A stretch of DNA of 64,000 nt, taken from assembly GCA_037043015.1 (NCBI GenBank), contig CM073323.1:3596001-3660000 (forward strand). The letters run 5' to 3'. The notes under the pieces were generated by a model, which worked only from the letters and a program-made list of their open reading frames with translations, was not told the origin of the DNA and did not search any database. Numbering within the stretch: position 1 is the stretch's first letter; each line of letters starts with the position of its first letter. The position numbers were made by a program, and so were the translations under genes. Below are positions 33,823 to 44,771 of the stretch, one piece after another. This stretch comes from Bryum argenteum (lineage: Eukaryota > Streptophyta > Bryopsida > Bryales > Bryaceae).

Positions 33823-34578
33823 AGACGGAAGGCCAAGTGGATCCGTTCAGATGGAACACGTGCTGACCGAGCCAGGAAATGACTATATTACAATAAGGCG
33901 CAAGACTGCCCGTTTTCAAAAATTTCCAAAAGCTACTCAACAGTAGTCGCTTGAAGTGTACGCATCGAGCATCTGAAGTCATGCTTCGTATCACATGCAC
34001 AAAGGCAAAAGTTCCATTCCCAAAAGCGTAAATCATGGAGCGGGTGCTACAGTAGAGCCAGCAGCAATAACTGCCAAGCTCTTAACACAGTTTCACTATG
34101 AAAAAACGGCCATAGCCGTGTAAACAACATGAGCAGATCGAATCCTCCCACCCTCGTCTACGAGATTCGTTACAGTAGATGCTACGGAAAATTCCACTGC
34201 TTGAACGAAAGACAAAAAATGCAAACGATCAGATCAAAACTGCTACAAATGCTTCAAGTATCATACCGCGAACATGAATTCAGCATTAGCTGCTGAACTA
34301 CTGGGGTTGAAAGCTTAATAGAAAAACCGCAGCTCCGACTAGATGCCAGCAGAGAGATTGGCTTATCGGTTGCATTCCACGATCGAACCGGTTTATTCTT
34401 GCACACCAGAAACTGATAATGCAACCCTAAACAAACGCCCCCTGCAGCTTGTTGCTGCGCACACGTTTATCCAAGCAGATGCTAGCCCACGGACAGCCTT
34501 GTGAGTTGAAGGCGACGATGAACTGCTGCAAGATAGCAGAGTCTGGGTTCTCATCGTCGTTTTCCTTCATGTGCCACA
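33823..34578. other. Region between tRNA-Val and SP1L copy 2
   Basis: The part next to 34579 is probably the 3-prime UTR of the SPIRAL1-like gene on the minus strand. No other feature was recognised. Confidence 0.5.
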
Positions 34579-35249
34579 CTTAATTCCCGCCAAAAAGATA
34601 GCCCAGAGACGATCCTCCTCCTGGGGCAGCGTGCACCTTCGTTGATGGCCGATCCTGCGATCACAAGTACCACCCTCCCTAATTTGTTAGAGCACACTCT
34701 CAAGCCGATCGCCGTCGGTCCTCAAATAAACAAGCATCGCCTACAAGATTTCTCTGCTAACGGCAAGAAAAGAGACCACATAAAGGTCTCATCAACTCAA
34801 GAACATGAGAAACAAGCAGGGGCTTCCTGATTACACCCCTAACTCGACTTTCCAAGATTAATACGAAGGGACCGTTACGGGCCAACTTCACTCTGATTAC
34901 GAATGCGACAATCCGAGCCAGCATGATCTGAGATGCTTACAGTGATGAAGTTGCCGTTGTTCTGGCCATCGGCGCGGTGGTAGTTATTCTGGTTCCTGCC
35001 AAGCTTGGCGGCGCCCATATCCAAGGAAGTTCCGGCATCGTCTACCTTGTGAGCTGGCGGTGGCGCGGCAGCAGCAGGCTTTTCCTCGGGAGCGCTGTGC
35101 CTCGCAAACCCAGCCGCTCGCTGCTCGACTGCAGCTGGCTGAGGCTCAGGGGCAGGCGCTCTAGCTGCAGCCTTGGGTGGGCCTGCATCGGACCCGAACA
35201 GGTAGCCCAATGAGCTTTGTCCTCCTCCGCTGCTTCCACCACGCACCAT
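34579..35249 (-). CDS. SP1L: SPIRAL1-like microtubule-associated protein, copy 2
   Basis: Exon 1 is 35249-34941 and exon 2 34653-34579, giving 127 residues. The N-terminal repeat GGGQSSLGYLFGSDAGPP is identical to that of copy 1 at 9429, and the C-terminal exon encodes the same DRPSTKVHAAPGGG and SSLGYLFGGN. The middle differs by small changes, for instance one fewer AAK unit and PPPAHKVDDAGTS against PPARKVEDAGTS. The intron (287 bp) lacks the tandem duplication seen in copy 1. A 5-prime UTR intron probably ends at the CTTCTTGCAG acceptor about 18 bases before the ATG. The two genes are inverted relative to each other and 25 kb apart. Both look functional. Confidence 0.94.
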
Positions 35250-36949
35250 TGTTCCCGCTTCTTGAATCTGCAAGAAGCCACACACGCACACTTGATCAGA
35301 AAACCAAGATCCCCGCTCCGATCGAGCAGATCTTTGCCAAATGCACCAAGAAGAATGTGAGAAAGATCGAGCAAGGAGCGGACCTGAAAGGTGCTCTCGG
35401 AAAGTTGAAAAGCAGAGCGAGCAGGAAGCGAATGGCGAAGGGAGGGAGGAGGGTGGAGAAGTGAAGACGATGGGAGGGGGGGTAGCAAGCGAGGCTGGTT
35501 AGGGCGGTAGGAAAAGCTCACTGATGAGGGCAGACGGAGTGACGAAGCGAGCAAGTAAGATATTTTGTGAGGCAATCTTCATTTCCCTTTTACCTTTCAC
35601 GGTGAAAGTACTTTGACCCATCTTATGGTAATGCGGTGTTTAAATTTTGAATGTGGTTGGTTGTGGTGTTTGAGCATCTCCATCGCTACACTCTAAAGCA
35701 TACACTAAAAGGTAGATTAAAAAGAGGCTCTTGCTAAGTGAGGGAGTTTTATTGTAATTTTTTATCTTTGTATATTAATGTGTGTTAGAGCATTCCTAAT
35801 GGTCTCGCTAAAGAATCGGCTACATTTAACCAAGGGTTGCTAAATATAGCACGTTTTTGAATCCACACCCTTTTCGAACAAATGAGATAGATGACCCTTT
35901 TGTATTTTGCTTTCCACCACACTTTGACAAATTCCCAAATGTACATGTAGCTCAAAACAAATTGGAGTTTAATCTTTGTCCTTTTCTCCTTTTTTGAATT
36001 ATTGAACACTAACCAATCAATTATATTTGAATGATATTATAATTAAGTCAAGGCATTTGCTTCCATTCAATTATAATCAAGGAGCTCATGAAAACATTAT
36101 CTACCATGGAAATATTAGCATACTTTGGGGACCTCAAAGTTAGTGGTCATTCTCCTTTTTCAAGTGAGTGAAAAACCAAATGGGACCATGAGCACTTTAC
36201 TTTCCAATCACAAATTTTGGAAGGTTGTAATCAATCTTCATTGTCCATAGTATAAAGCGACCCTAAGTTAAGTAAATGCCTTCACTCAACTGTGATCAAG
36301 ATAACCATGAGGCTCAAAATTATTGATTGGATAGTGTTGAGTTAACTAAATAGAAAGGAGGAAAACAGGGATAGTAAAAGAGAGAACAATGAGAATTTGT
36401 ACTTGAAAATTGAGCTTAAACTTGTCTGGGTCCGATTCCACTTTACACTAGAAGAGTGATCAAGCGACATAAAAATCTATTTTTGATTTATCATGGTCAC
36501 GGTTCTTTGCCAAGAGACATGACCATGAAAATGATTTTGATTTTCTTGGTCATGGCTCTTGGTCCATAGTGTAAATGAACCCTTAATTAGGTAGAGAATA
36601 TTCATGCAAAAATTTAGAACCCATTACGCTATTTTCGCCTTTGTGGAAATAATTTTCTAGAAGAAGGTGCAAAAACAATAGTATGGTAAAACTTAAATAA
36701 CGTTACTTTAAAAAAAAAATTGGACATTGTGATGGTGGGATGTTACCTCTATGAGTTTGTGAATAATTCTAAAAATTCATTATTATGAGTAACTCTTAAA
36801 TTGCAATTTTTTTCACAATTCTTCAAATAAACAATTGAATAAGAACATAAACCTTGAAGTTTCATGTTGTAATTTTTTGAAGCTGTCTTTATAAGATAAG
36901 TAGAAGTTTCAACTTGGATTTCATTAAAACTTCCATAGTAGTATCATAA
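35250..36949. other. SP1L promoter/leader then AT-rich DNA
   Basis: The 330 bases after 35249 are GC-rich and probably leader and promoter of SP1L copy 2. The 177-residue minus-strand frame there includes out-of-frame SP1L sequence. The rest is AT-rich with no supported gene. Confidence 0.5.
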
Positions 36950-37195
36950 ACATATTTCCATTTTTTCCCAAAAAGCAGTAGAAATTTTATCTTTTTTGTT
37001 CCTCTATTTGGGCTTGAGAACCAAAATTTGGGTAGTAATTTTGAATTTAGTATTTGGCTTTGCAAATTGTACCACATGAATTATGTACGAATTGCAACAT
37101 CCACACCAAATCATAGCCCAAAATACAAAAATTAGACCCTTCATCTGAGCTACGTGAAACATAAATTAACCATTTTGGCTTTTTTGGGCACTTAG
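36950..37195 (+). repeat. Partial family C copy
   Basis: The segment follows the right part of the element at 40057-40642, for example TTTGGCTTTGCAAATTGTAC, GACCCTTCATCTGAGCT and CCATTTTGGCTTTTTTGGG. The left half is missing or too diverged to see. Confidence 0.45.
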
Positions 37196-37214
37196 TAATT
37201 AATCCTCAAGATCC

Positions 37215-38069
37215 TTAATTTTTAAATGCCCACGGGGCTCTGGAGCTTGAAAACACAAGTGTCATAGATGAAAATGAAGGTAAGCTATTTAGATCTTAGC
37301 CGTACAATTTTGTAGTAGACTTATTGTAGGTCATGCGGACCAACACTTGATTCATGAAGCCTCATTAATGGGAGATTAAAACGTATTATCTTTCAAATTA
37401 GTCTACAAAATTTCATCAATTTCACTTTAGAGTGGAAATTCTATCAACAAACAAATTGCTATCAAAAAATACCAACCACAAAGTTATTTACATTTATCTC
37501 AATAACATTATTGGGCATTCGAATCCATTCCTTATCTTTGAAACATCTTTGATTGGGTCTAACTTTCTATTCACTGAAACAAGATTCTAAGTGGAATCCA
37601 TCTCAAACAATAAATTTGAAATCCAACATTGGATGAAGGGCATATAGCTCCTCAAAGATCATTCATTTATTTCACTTTTTCAATTGTAGGAATATTATTG
37701 CAAATCCAACTCCAAAGTTATTTGGATCAAAAAAATTCCAACTAATTTTTTATTGGGATTCATCTAATTATAATTATGCAAAAATATACGTGAAAAAGTA
37801 TTTTTGATTTCACATAATTGGCTTGCAGTGGTAAAACATCCTTTATATATAATATCCGAAAACCAAAAGCTGCTTTCACTAAAATGCATGCCATTATTTT
37901 GTACTTCTTTTAACAAGTCCGCAATTTCACTACATGGACTAGACTTGATTTGGAACCCACTTAAAGTGATTTTGTCAAAAATTGAGTGGATGAAGAATTT
38001 ATGACTCTTCAAAGTTCCTGCCTTCATCCAAAATGTAGAATAACGACATTGTAGACATTCACAGGTTAA
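37215..38069 (+). mobile_element. TTAA-element family A, 855-bp copy
   Basis: It begins TTAATTTTTAAATGCCC and ends GACATTCACAGGTTAA. The body aligns with 6115-7096 over most of its length, with ends more decayed. No coding capacity. Confidence 0.62.
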
Positions 38070-38362
38070 ATGCTCATACTTAATTACTACTAGTACCCCC
38101 TCGCGACGTTGTTGCACCCACTTTAATACTTCTCCCATGCCCCTCTTGTTTTATCATCTAGATCTAAAATAAAATCATTTCAATCACTTCTCGTGATTTG
38201 GGAGCCATACTTACTATGAATTCCTAGTAAATCTAAAGTTATTCAGAATTGTTAGAATAAATCTCACCTTTGTAAACTATTTGATCTTCTACATACATGG
38301 AATATGTAAAGACTTGTATATTTGTTCCTCTCTTTGGACCCATTGTTAACTCAACAGATATA

Positions 38363-39805
38363 CAGTGTGTGGCAAAACCGAGTCAAACTCTTGAAATTCG
38401 TAATTTGATTAGCAATGTGGAAAACTTGGCAATAGATTTTTAGAATGTGTAAATTGTGCAATATAGCAATTTGAATGGGCTACAATTTGATGGAGAAGAA
38501 GTTCCTTCTTACATTGAAATGTACAAGAAAATTACATTTAAAGGAAACTATGTTCCTTGACTCACTTTTGCATCCACTATCAAAAAGCAACTCAATATTT
38601 TGTCCACTTGCCTTTAGCGGCTAAAACTGCTTGGATCCGCCTTGGCATGCTTTCATACAACCTCCTACACTCCTCTATTGCTAAAGAAGCCCAACACTCC
38701 TCAATACGCTCCCACAATTCTAAAATTCATGTTGGAGCCCTTTCATACTGGTTAAGACGACGTTTCAGTCCAGCCCAAAGATGCTCAATTGGATTCAAGT
38801 CAGGAGATTGTGCAGGCCACTTAAGAACATCAAAATTTTGTGATCTCAACCATTGCCAAACACTTTTTGCTGTATGTTTGGGATCATTGTCATGCTGAAA
38901 AATCAAATTTGAAGGATCAAGATCATATGCACAGATGGTATACAATAAATCTCTTTGCAAGATTTCTTAATATTGATGTTGATCCATTCTTCCTTCGATT
39001 CTACATTTCTACATAACATACCAGGGCCATGGAATGTCATGCAACCCCATACCATCACTGAACCACCGCCAAACTTCACAGTCTCTTGCACTTGTCTTGA
39101 ATCACAAGATTGTTCATTGCGAATCCAACACCAACTACGACCATATGAGCAAAATCGATTTACCTTGGTCTCATCAGAAAAGATGACATGCTTCCAGTCA
39201 CCAACGGTCCTATGTTGATGGCGCCTAGCAAATTCAAGTCGATCCTTAATGTGTTTCTGGTTCAATTTTGGTTTCTTCTGCTTCACTTTTGATCTCAAGC
39301 CTGCTGCACGTAAAGTCCTTCGCATCAGACGGACTCACAAGAACATGGCATTCCTTGCGTACATGTTGGGCAACTTGTGTAGCATTTTCAAAACCTCCGA
39401 TGTGACAAAGACGAACACATGCTCTCTTCTCATGCATCACTTAGCACTTGTGGTCTACCACCACTACTAGCTGACAAATCACATAATTTCTTCTTTCTAA
39501 GTCTTGCAACATGGCTCTGAGACACCTGCAACTCATGTGCTACATTTCTTGTAGTCCTACCAGCTTGCAACATCACCAAAATGGAGTTATCAAGGTCTTT
39601 TCGAGCACTACCACAAAGCTCATCTAAGTGCACCATGGTCTGTCCTCACACTCTGCTTACAATGTGCACTAAGTTGACATGGAGTATGTCAAGATAGACA
39701 CTCCTTGTGCCCATGCCAATCTGGTCATAAAAGTCTTCCATCCATTTTTTACCACTTCATTGCATTTATTATGGCATGCCATGCAAAACTGAGTCAAGCC
39801 AAGTG
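38363..39805 (-). mobile_element. Decayed Tc1-like element
   Basis: The left end CAGTGTGTGGCAAAACCGAG is preceded by TA. The expected inverted right end is not found. Instead GCAAAACTGAGTCAAGCC, in the same orientation as the left end, lies near 39783, so the right side seems rearranged. A broken transposase gene lies between on the minus strand. Confidence 0.65.
38592..39636 (-). pseudogene. Tc1-like transposase, several breaks
   Basis: Fragments in different frames follow family order. MVHLDELCGSARKDLDNSIL with an HTH and SSGGRPQVLS are at 39636-39430. A central block at about 39440-39246 changes frame. MRRTLRAAGLRSKVKQKKPK with VIFSDET is at 39325-38970, [18 protein letters not shown] and [18 protein letters not shown] are at 38960-38727, and the final WERIEE to KGKWTKY ends at the stop 38592. 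At least three frameshifts and a stop after YERAPT separate the parts. The three catalytic acids survive. It is the oldest-looking of the three Tc1 relatives here. Confidence 0.82.
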
Positions 39806-40056
39806 TATGTGTTAGAAGACATGTATCTCCTTATAACTTTTTTATATGTCACCATGGATGCTATGTCAACTAATACACTCCATATTATATGTCCTCCATG
39901 TTAAAAATGGTCATTTCATTTATTGAGTTGTTAGGAATTGACGGCCAAATAATCTCTTTCAACAAGGTTGACTCAGGTTTGCCACATACTGTAAAGGGTG
40001 GAAATCAGCCTAAAATGAATTTCACTTATTATTTATTCCATCATGTGGGTTCAAAC
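39806..40056. other. Short intergenic stretch
   Basis: Nothing recognised between the Tc1 relic and the family C element. Confidence 0.4.
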
Positions 40057-40642
40057 TTAACCCCTAAATCTTCTTGGTGTTTTATGGGAGCTTGAAACCT
40101 CAAAACTGCGATTCGCTACCTCTAAGCACTTGTAGGGGTGAGAACCAATTTCTTTTCCTTTTTTAAAACTTCCAACCGTAAGATCTTGTACCTAAGAACA
40201 TGCTTGATTACTGTTCAAATAATTGACCGTTGGATGTTTACCATTTGAGAGATCATAAAATCCAAAGTTTGTCTCCCAAGTTTTTTTGGGCATTGCAAAG
40301 ATTGGTTTTGAAAGTTTTGGAGGCTGCCCTTGTAAAATTGGTAAACTTTTTGAATTGAGTCACTTTAAAATTTGAGTACTGCTTTAGTAGTGAACATGTT
40401 TCAAAAAACAAATTTTAAAAAAGTTACTTTTTTAAGCTGCCCCATCTCGGCTCGCAACCCAAGGATTGTCCTAGAAGACTCAAAAATTGGAATTTGACTT
40501 TGCAAATTTTACCACATATACTTTGCAGTATAAGGAGGACCCAATAAAACTCTTAGGCAAGAATATTACTTCTAACCCCTTCATCTAGGCTGCCCAAAAT
40601 TGCAAAAACCCATTTCGGGCTTCAAGGAGAGTTAGGGGTTAA
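40057..40642 (+). mobile_element. TTAA-element family C, complete 586-bp copy
   Basis: It starts TTAACCCCTAAATC and ends GAGTTAGGGGTTAA. The interior carries CCGTAAGATCTTGTAC, a motif shared with families B and F, and has no coding frame. An inverted relative lies at 13436-14023. Confidence 0.75.
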
Positions 40643-40672
40643 TAAGATGAAAACTATAAATTCTATTGTCTC

Positions 40673-40955
40673 TTAACCCTTAAACGGTTTGACTCATTCT
40701 TGACAAAACATAACACATTCTCAAAAATGTTGTCAAAGATAGAAACGCAGATCATTTATTAATAAGATCTCAACCATACAATCGTCTTGTAGACATATTG
40801 TTCATCATGTGGGTCAAATTTTGAGTCATAAGGCCTCACGCGATCATAACGTTTTACCACTCAAAAAATGTCACAAATCTCAACATCTTCACTTTGGAGT
40901 GACAGTGCTACGAATGGACTTGTTGCAATGACAAAGTCACCAACTTTTACCAACT
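40673..40955 (+). repeat. Truncated family A copy abutting the kinase gene
   Basis: It begins TTAACCCTTAAACGG and follows the left part of the 6115-7096 element, including AGATCTCAACCATACAA, TCATGTGGGTCAAA and TTGCAATGACAAAGTCACCAAC. It ends where the last exon of the kinase gene begins, and appears to supply that gene's final codons and stop. Confidence 0.6.
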
Positions 40956-43391
40956 AAATCCTTCTCCAACACTTTACTTCCAGCTACCCTCGCTAAAATT
41001 TGTGGCAGTAATGAGTCAACGTTGGTGCCTTCCACGAACATGTCACAATTGACATGAGTATCGTCACTCCAGCTTTTTAAACTATGCAGTTGAATTCCTA
41101 ACTCAACCAAAATTGTTGAAATGCTTCTGAGCAAAGAAGGTCCTCCTATTGCAACCATTACATGTATGAGCGATGTGGGTGAGCCTATGGAATTGGACTC
41201 TTCATTGTAGTACCATTCCTCCTTCGATGGCACGCTCAAAACCTGTAGAATTATTATAAGCACCTTCTTATGAAATTCAATTTTTTCACGGCTATCCAAA
41301 CAATAATACTAAATAAAGCCAACTTAGAATTGTCGAAAAATACTAGATACTCCAAAATTACAATCATACGAACCTTCACTATGCAATTTTCATCACAAAC
41401 CTTCCTTCCTTCACCATCTTTCACCTCAAAATCTGCAATAAAATATGTGCAATCTATGTCAAAATACAGAACTCTCCAAAATAATCTCTCTTGATGTCTG
41501 AATTACAATACCTTTGATTGATTATATTGTAGCAACATCAGTCTATAAGAACTTACATTGCTCAAACCTTTTTCTTCTACCATCGCGGACAGGTGCAATA
41601 TATACAGCCTTCGAGACCGACAATTGCATTTGCAATAATCTCTCCAAAGCTTCAAGTAAAGGAAGATTTTCCCCCGACTTAACCTACATCAATAGAACAG
41701 CAATCTTTCAAATCATCATAAGCCGTCACTTTAAAACAAGGTCATTATGTTCCTATACTAAGGAAACACTAAAACTCCTACTGAACGTACAACTCAACAA
41801 CACAACACCCTTTATCTTCATGATCATAGTAAGCCACTAACTTGAATATAATAACGATATATATATTCATAAACACCTACATGTATAACATAATTGCACA
41901 ATAAGTGTTTTGATATTTTTAATTTCAACATTATTAAACATGTTCAATGTAACAAAACTTAGTATAGCTATAATAACATGTATTAGGAGAAAACCTAAGT
42001 AATATGTAACGGCATGTGAGCTCGCGATTTGTCACCTTGATAATAGTTGCAGTTCCGTTACTTGTATTGTCAATGATAACATTCGCTCGAATGTATCTTG
42101 TATTGTGAATGACAACATCCGCTCGATAAGAAGGCTTTTCCAACATCTTACAAATGTTTGAAAAGCTTGGCCTCTCCTCTGGATCACTTTGCCAACAACT
42201 AACTATGATGGTTTTTAGATATGGAGGAAGCTCCACCGGAAGATATGGACGTCTCCCGTTTAAAACTTCGTCTATTGATACAATTTCATAACTTGCTCCA
42301 CTTTCTTCAGAAGCACTCGAAACACTAGATGGAAGGCAACTGAGTACACTCATATAACTTCCTTCAGAAACACTTTGATCTTCACATACACTCATATAAC
42401 TTCCTTCAGAAACACTTTGATCTTCACAGAGAGTACGATCGCACACAATCTTGCAACTTGCCTTTGAAGCACTCCTACCTTCAAAAGGAAGGCAACCTGA
42501 AACAATCTCATAGCAAGTCATGCCATAGCTATATATATCCGACTTACGTGTGAATTGCACTTGTGAACTTGGAATCCTTTCACTCAATTGTTGTAAAATC
42601 TCTGGTGCCCTCCACCACCCTGTGCCCAATACTCCCAATGAGCACTCAAAATCAGCAACAACAGATTCTATTGTTTCACCTTGACTTGGAGCAACAACAT
42701 TCACATTGTCTCCAAACTCGCCCCACACAAGCACATTTGAAGTCTTCAAATCTCTGTGTATTATATTATACTTGTCATGAAGCCCTTCCATATCTTTAGC
42801 TATCCTCAACATTAATTGAATGACTTGATTCAAAGAGAAAGGACCCAGTGAAGTGCGCTTGTGTTTCATTCGACGGTCAATCAACAGTCGCAAGTCACCC
42901 CACCGTCGATACATGACAAATGCAAATCGTCCCCATAACCTTCTCTCAGTCAACACCGTTCCTCCAACCATTGTCATCACGGGCAGGTCAAATACAAATG
43001 ATTCGGAACTGCAAGCTGACAGCATTCCGATGGGCCATTGCGCCTGAAAAGCCTTAAGAGGAGCATCTCCCTTCATCACCTTCGCAACCAGATTGAAAGG
43101 ACCATCACTTCTCATTCGAGCTTCAAATATATCTGCTTGTGCACCTTCACTGATTTTCTCTCCCAACTCCAATGTATGAAAATCTCTGAAAAAACGACCC
43201 CATACGGGATGCTCCTTCAGCATATCAAAGTCTTCGAAGTTGGTGACCGCTGACCACTCTGAGGATGTCCTGGAGTAATCCAAAATGCTCCAATGACGAA
43301 TCCTTGCGGACTCCATCTCAGGTGCAGTTTGGCTACTGAAGTCAATCGTCCGTTCTGAAATGTGCGTGGCAGAAGAGGAGGAGCTCGCCAT
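40937..43391 (-). CDS. Protein kinase with a C-terminal ACT-like domain
   Basis: Four exons join in phase for 615 residues: 43391-42036, 41683-41557, 41432-41374, 41242-40937. The kinase core has an altered P-loop KISEGAQADIFEA (79-91, first Gly replaced by Ser), VAK lysine about K104, catalytic HRDLKTSN (212-219), DFE in place of DFG (247-249) and RAPE (261-264), then DIYSYGMTCYEIVSG. A perfect 14-residue repeat CEDQSVSEGSYMSV follows the core. Exon 4 contains LIHVMVAIGGPSLLRSISTI and ELGIQLHSLKSWSDDTHVNC, resembling an ACT domain. Plant ACT kinases (STY8/17/46) carry ACT before the kinase; here it comes after. The final residues GKSW and the stop lie in a repeat. The ATG was chosen because the upstream frame starts only with GTG. 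Without splicing the frame would end at 41934. The kinase part is certain; the ACT exon assignment is fairly so. Confidence 0.8.
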
Positions 43392-44538
43392 CTTCAGGGA
43401 CCTCTTTAACCTGTGCAACACTTGCTTGCGCGATCTACTTGATCTCCTACAGCAATCGGCCTAACACCACATGAAAGATTTAGAGATCATTTTTTATGGC
43501 GATTGGAGTGCAAGCACAGCATGGGCGGTGAGATCTAGCTCAAAGGCGGAGCTGTAAGCGACACAACAGAAATGATCATTTGATGAAGGCGCATTTACTT
43601 GTTACTACATCACAAATTCAACACAAGCATACGAAATTTTAAAAGCCGGATCAGGATGCCATTGCCGACAAGTTCAGACTTCGCAAGAAATGAAGTAATT
43701 AAGATCAGGGCTCTATCAAACCCTAAGAGACTCTTAACAGTACAAGAGCACGATACATCTTGATACAGGTTTCGATTAATTGACATCAATCGTGGAAAGC
43801 TCCTAGAATAATCGTTAGTGTCGTTACCGAGCTCTGTGCGATACGTGCAAATAAGTGTTCTGCTCGGTACAGTCGGTAAGCGATCAAATCGTGCGGACCA
43901 AGTCCTGTCGCACCAATCTCTGTAACAACACCGACAAGCGATTTACGATATCAATTACACCATATAAGACACTAGCCATAGCTCTGCTTAAGAAATCGAA
44001 AATGTTTCCAAGTCACGGAAGGGAAGGAGCTTACCGTGCTTGCGACGGTCTTCGTGAAAACTCGACACTGCATGCAAGATTCAGCAAAGCTTCCTCAATC
44101 GAAGTGCAAAAGACTTCTCCCCTGCACAAAGTTAACCGTTATTTACGACGGAATACTTTGGGAAGATAGAAACAAGCGGAACGCGCCACAACACATATTA
44201 CTTGCTTAAGAACAACAAGCTCATCTACAAGACTATCCCGTACTCGCAAGCGCCGAAGTAAACTTTTCTGCCCCAAGCACAAACAGATGAAACGTACTCT
44301 TCCTCTAATATATGGCTCCAAGACTGTCCCTCGAGGATCTATCCGACTTTGAATACAACGATACATGACAGCTGAATGATCGCCACGAAACTGACCTTCT
44401 CGAGCGCGTCGCTGGACAGGTAATGCAGGACGGAGTCATTTGTTTACCGACAATTGCAGTCGGAGAAACACGACAGCTGTGAGGATATCCTTGTATATAC
44501 GCCAGCTGACCCTATACTACTAGTCATGATATTTTTCT
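43392..44538. other. Upstream region of the kinase gene
   Basis: Likely promoter and perhaps non-coding leader exons of the minus-strand kinase. Open frames on both strands are short and unrecognised. Confidence 0.4.
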
Positions 44539-44771
44539 TTAACCCTTAAAAGTCCCTTGGGGATAGTATGTACGCTCTCGTATAATTAGGATTTGCTACC
44601 AACAAGAAACTCTAAACTGCAATCGTAATAGCTCACTAGAACCGCATTAATTCAAATGTCAACTTCTTCTTTGAACTCAAACCCATTAAAGGTGTGCATT
44701 CACTCCAAATACAACCAAAATACACCATATTCTACTGGTCGCCACGGCACGCTCAGACCTTTAGGGGTTAA
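44539..44771 (-). mobile_element. TTAA-element family D, copy 2, 233 bp
   Basis: This is the reverse complement of 33217-33449, the same length and nearly identical by eye, with TTAA at both edges. The surrounding DNA is unrelated, so each copy is an independent insertion. Confidence 0.85.

Noticed and set aside
33731-33946. 71-codon frame across the tRNA-Val gene
   Set aside because: It runs through the tRNA on the opposite strand and has no support as a protein.
35042-35575. 177-codon minus-strand frame at SP1L copy 2
   Set aside because: It overlaps the SP1L exon in another frame and extends into the leader. The SP1L frame is clearly the real one.
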